Shown piece by piece: positions 5,784 through 6,477 of a stretch of 6,477 bases of DNA. The position numbers were made by a program, and so were the translations under genes. The DNA comes from BCD1 sp965230565 (GTDB taxonomy: Bacteria; Bacteroidota; Bacteroidia; Chitinophagales; Saprospiraceae), in the NCBI GenBank assembly GCA_965230565.1, contig CBDDLH010000004.1, forward strand, positions 1 to 6,477, given 5' to 3'. Positions within the stretch are counted from its first letter, which is position 1; every line of letters begins with the position of its first letter. The notes under the pieces were generated by a model that did no database searches, was not told the DNA's origin, and saw only the letters and a list, made by a program, of their open reading frames with translations.

Positions 5784-5921
5784 CCTGTTCAGCACACTGA
5801 AATATGGAATAAAAAATCAGCTCAAGACGACACCGACATGGAAGAAGAGATTGAAGATTTCCGCATTATTTCCAACCTGGAGATCAATGCTATTCCGGAT
5901 GCTGAGATGCGGTGGGAGTGA
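5784..5921 (+). pseudogene. Truncated second copy of the 3' end of gene X
   Basis: The plus-strand frame is open from just after a TGA at 5781-5783 and reads ...SAQDDTDMEEEIEDF, RIISNLEINAIPDAEMRWE, then TGA 5919-5921. Its last 43 bases match window positions 1-43 with three silent third-position differences. The only ATG (5838) would leave 27 residues, so this is probably a remnant of a longer gene, although a tiny independent gene cannot be excluded. It sits head-to-head with the start of target 2, whereas the copy at 1-43 is tail-to-tail with target 1, so the two are not a simple tandem duplication of one block. I do not recognise the family. Confidence 0.5.
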
Positions 5922-5961
5922 TCAAGGCGATTTGTAACCTATCTTAAACTTGATTTAATAT

Positions 5962-6477
5962 TTATAAAAACTCCACCTCCAGCGTATCCAGATACAAATA
6001 AAAAGCAGATGAGAAAGTAAGACTTAACTCCTTCTCAGCCGCATCCGTATATGGAGCTATGCATAACAAACTGTTATTTTTAAAATCCGTTTTCAACACC
6101 GTTGGCCCAAACAAATTTTCAGGACCGAGAATTTTATCTCCTAAAGATTCCCACGGCCCTTCAAGCGAATTTGATTTGTAAAGCCTTACGCCCTTATCAA
6201 CATCAGCATCTGATTGTCCTTCATACAACCGGTTACAACTAGAAATTATTAGGTAATATAGATCTTTTCCTTCATCGTAAAATACCTTAGGAAGCTCCAA
6301 CTGGGTAAAGCTATTCCCATCAGGTACGGATACCGGAGGAAATAATTTATCAATTTGATAAAATGATCCCTTCTTTTGCAAAGTGGCTCTGACCAAAGCA
6401 CTCTCATACGGACTAACTTTACCTCCCCAAAAAAGATTGACCTGCCCGTCTTTATCAAGAAAAACAAAAGGATCCCT
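5962..6477 (-). CDS. C-terminal part of a five-bladed beta-propeller glycoside hydrolase-like protein (GH68/GH43/GH32-like)
   Basis: The frame is open from the window edge (RDPFVFLDKDGQVNLFWGG) to TAA at 5962-5964, giving 171 residues; the start is outside. Features of the GH68/GH32/GH43 propeller clan are the RDPFVF-x-D-x-DG strand, which in this clan carries a catalytic-site Asp, a conserved LELPKVFYDEGKDLYYLIIS strand pair, and SLEGPWESLGDKILGP, resembling the SLxGPYxPLN motif of GH68 levansucrases. A role in sucrose/fructan or other glycan metabolism is inferred and the exact family is uncertain. The gene points toward the remnant of X and is probably chromosomal flank rather than part of the DGR cassette. 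No clear terminator follows. Confidence 0.65.
   Translation of the reverse strand, partial: RDPFVFLDKDGQVNLFWGGKVSPYESALVRATLQKKGSFYQIDKLFPPVSVPDGNSFTQLELPKVFYDEGKDLYYLIISSCNRLYEGQSDADVDKGVRLYKSNSLEGPWESLGDKILGPENLFGPTVLKTDFKNNSLLCIAPYTDAAEKELSLTFSSAFYLYLDTLEVEFL

Noticed and set aside
5614..5937. Plus-strand 107-codon ORF over the target 2 start
   Set aside because: It is antisense to target 2 in its first half, and it overlaps the X remnant in a different frame; the frame conserved with positions 1-43 is the supported one.
1..6477. CRISPR array, tRNA, rRNA or IS transposase
   Set aside because: No spaced direct repeats, tRNA-like cloverleaf, rRNA segments or transposase ORF were seen.

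Overview
The window carries most of a diversity-generating retroelement (DGR) cassette and, inside it, a very large membrane-anchored Roco GTPase. The AT-leaning composition, the non-SD-like starts, one TAnnTTTG-like box and the LRR-Roc-COR protein with a conflict-system-type C-terminal region suggest a Bacteroidota bacterium. This is inferred from style; no marker gene is present.

Layout. Positions 1-43 (+) are the last codons of an unknown gene X. Positions 137-895 (-) are target gene 1, a stand-alone formylglycine-generating-enzyme (FGE/SUMF1)-fold protein whose last 38 codons are variable repeat VR1 (139-253). Positions 973-4203 (-) are the 1076-residue LRR-Roc-COR protein with one transmembrane helix and a C-terminal extracytoplasmic domain. 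Positions 4373-4487 (-) are the non-coding template repeat (TR), about 170 bases upstream of the Roco start. Positions 4573-4950 (+) are an avd-type DGR accessory gene with a broken 5' end. Positions 5010-5747 (-) are target gene 2, the same FGE fold, ending in VR2 (5012-5126). Positions 5784-5921 (+) are a truncated second copy of the end of gene X. Positions 5962-6477 (-) are the C-terminal part of a beta-propeller glycoside-hydrolase-like protein that runs off the window.

The central observation can be read directly. The 115-base TR aligns without gaps to VR1 and VR2. VR1 differs from it at 18 positions and VR2 at 21, and all 39 differences fall on adenines of the coding (minus) strand. 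None falls on the 80 non-adenine positions. That is the signature of adenine-specific mutagenic retrohoming. TR spells a run of AAC codons in the frame where both targets carry diverse residues.

How the genes may work together (inference). A DGR reverse transcriptase, not present in this window, would act with Avd to copy the TR RNA into the two target genes, diversifying the exposed face of two apparently cytosolic FGE/C-type-lectin-fold proteins. The Roco protein lies between the TR and target 1 on the same strand and could be the signalling partner that reads out ligand binding. The missing RT, the damaged avd start, the antisense placement of avd and the truncated copy of X suggest a rearranged or satellite DGR locus, perhaps served by an RT elsewhere.
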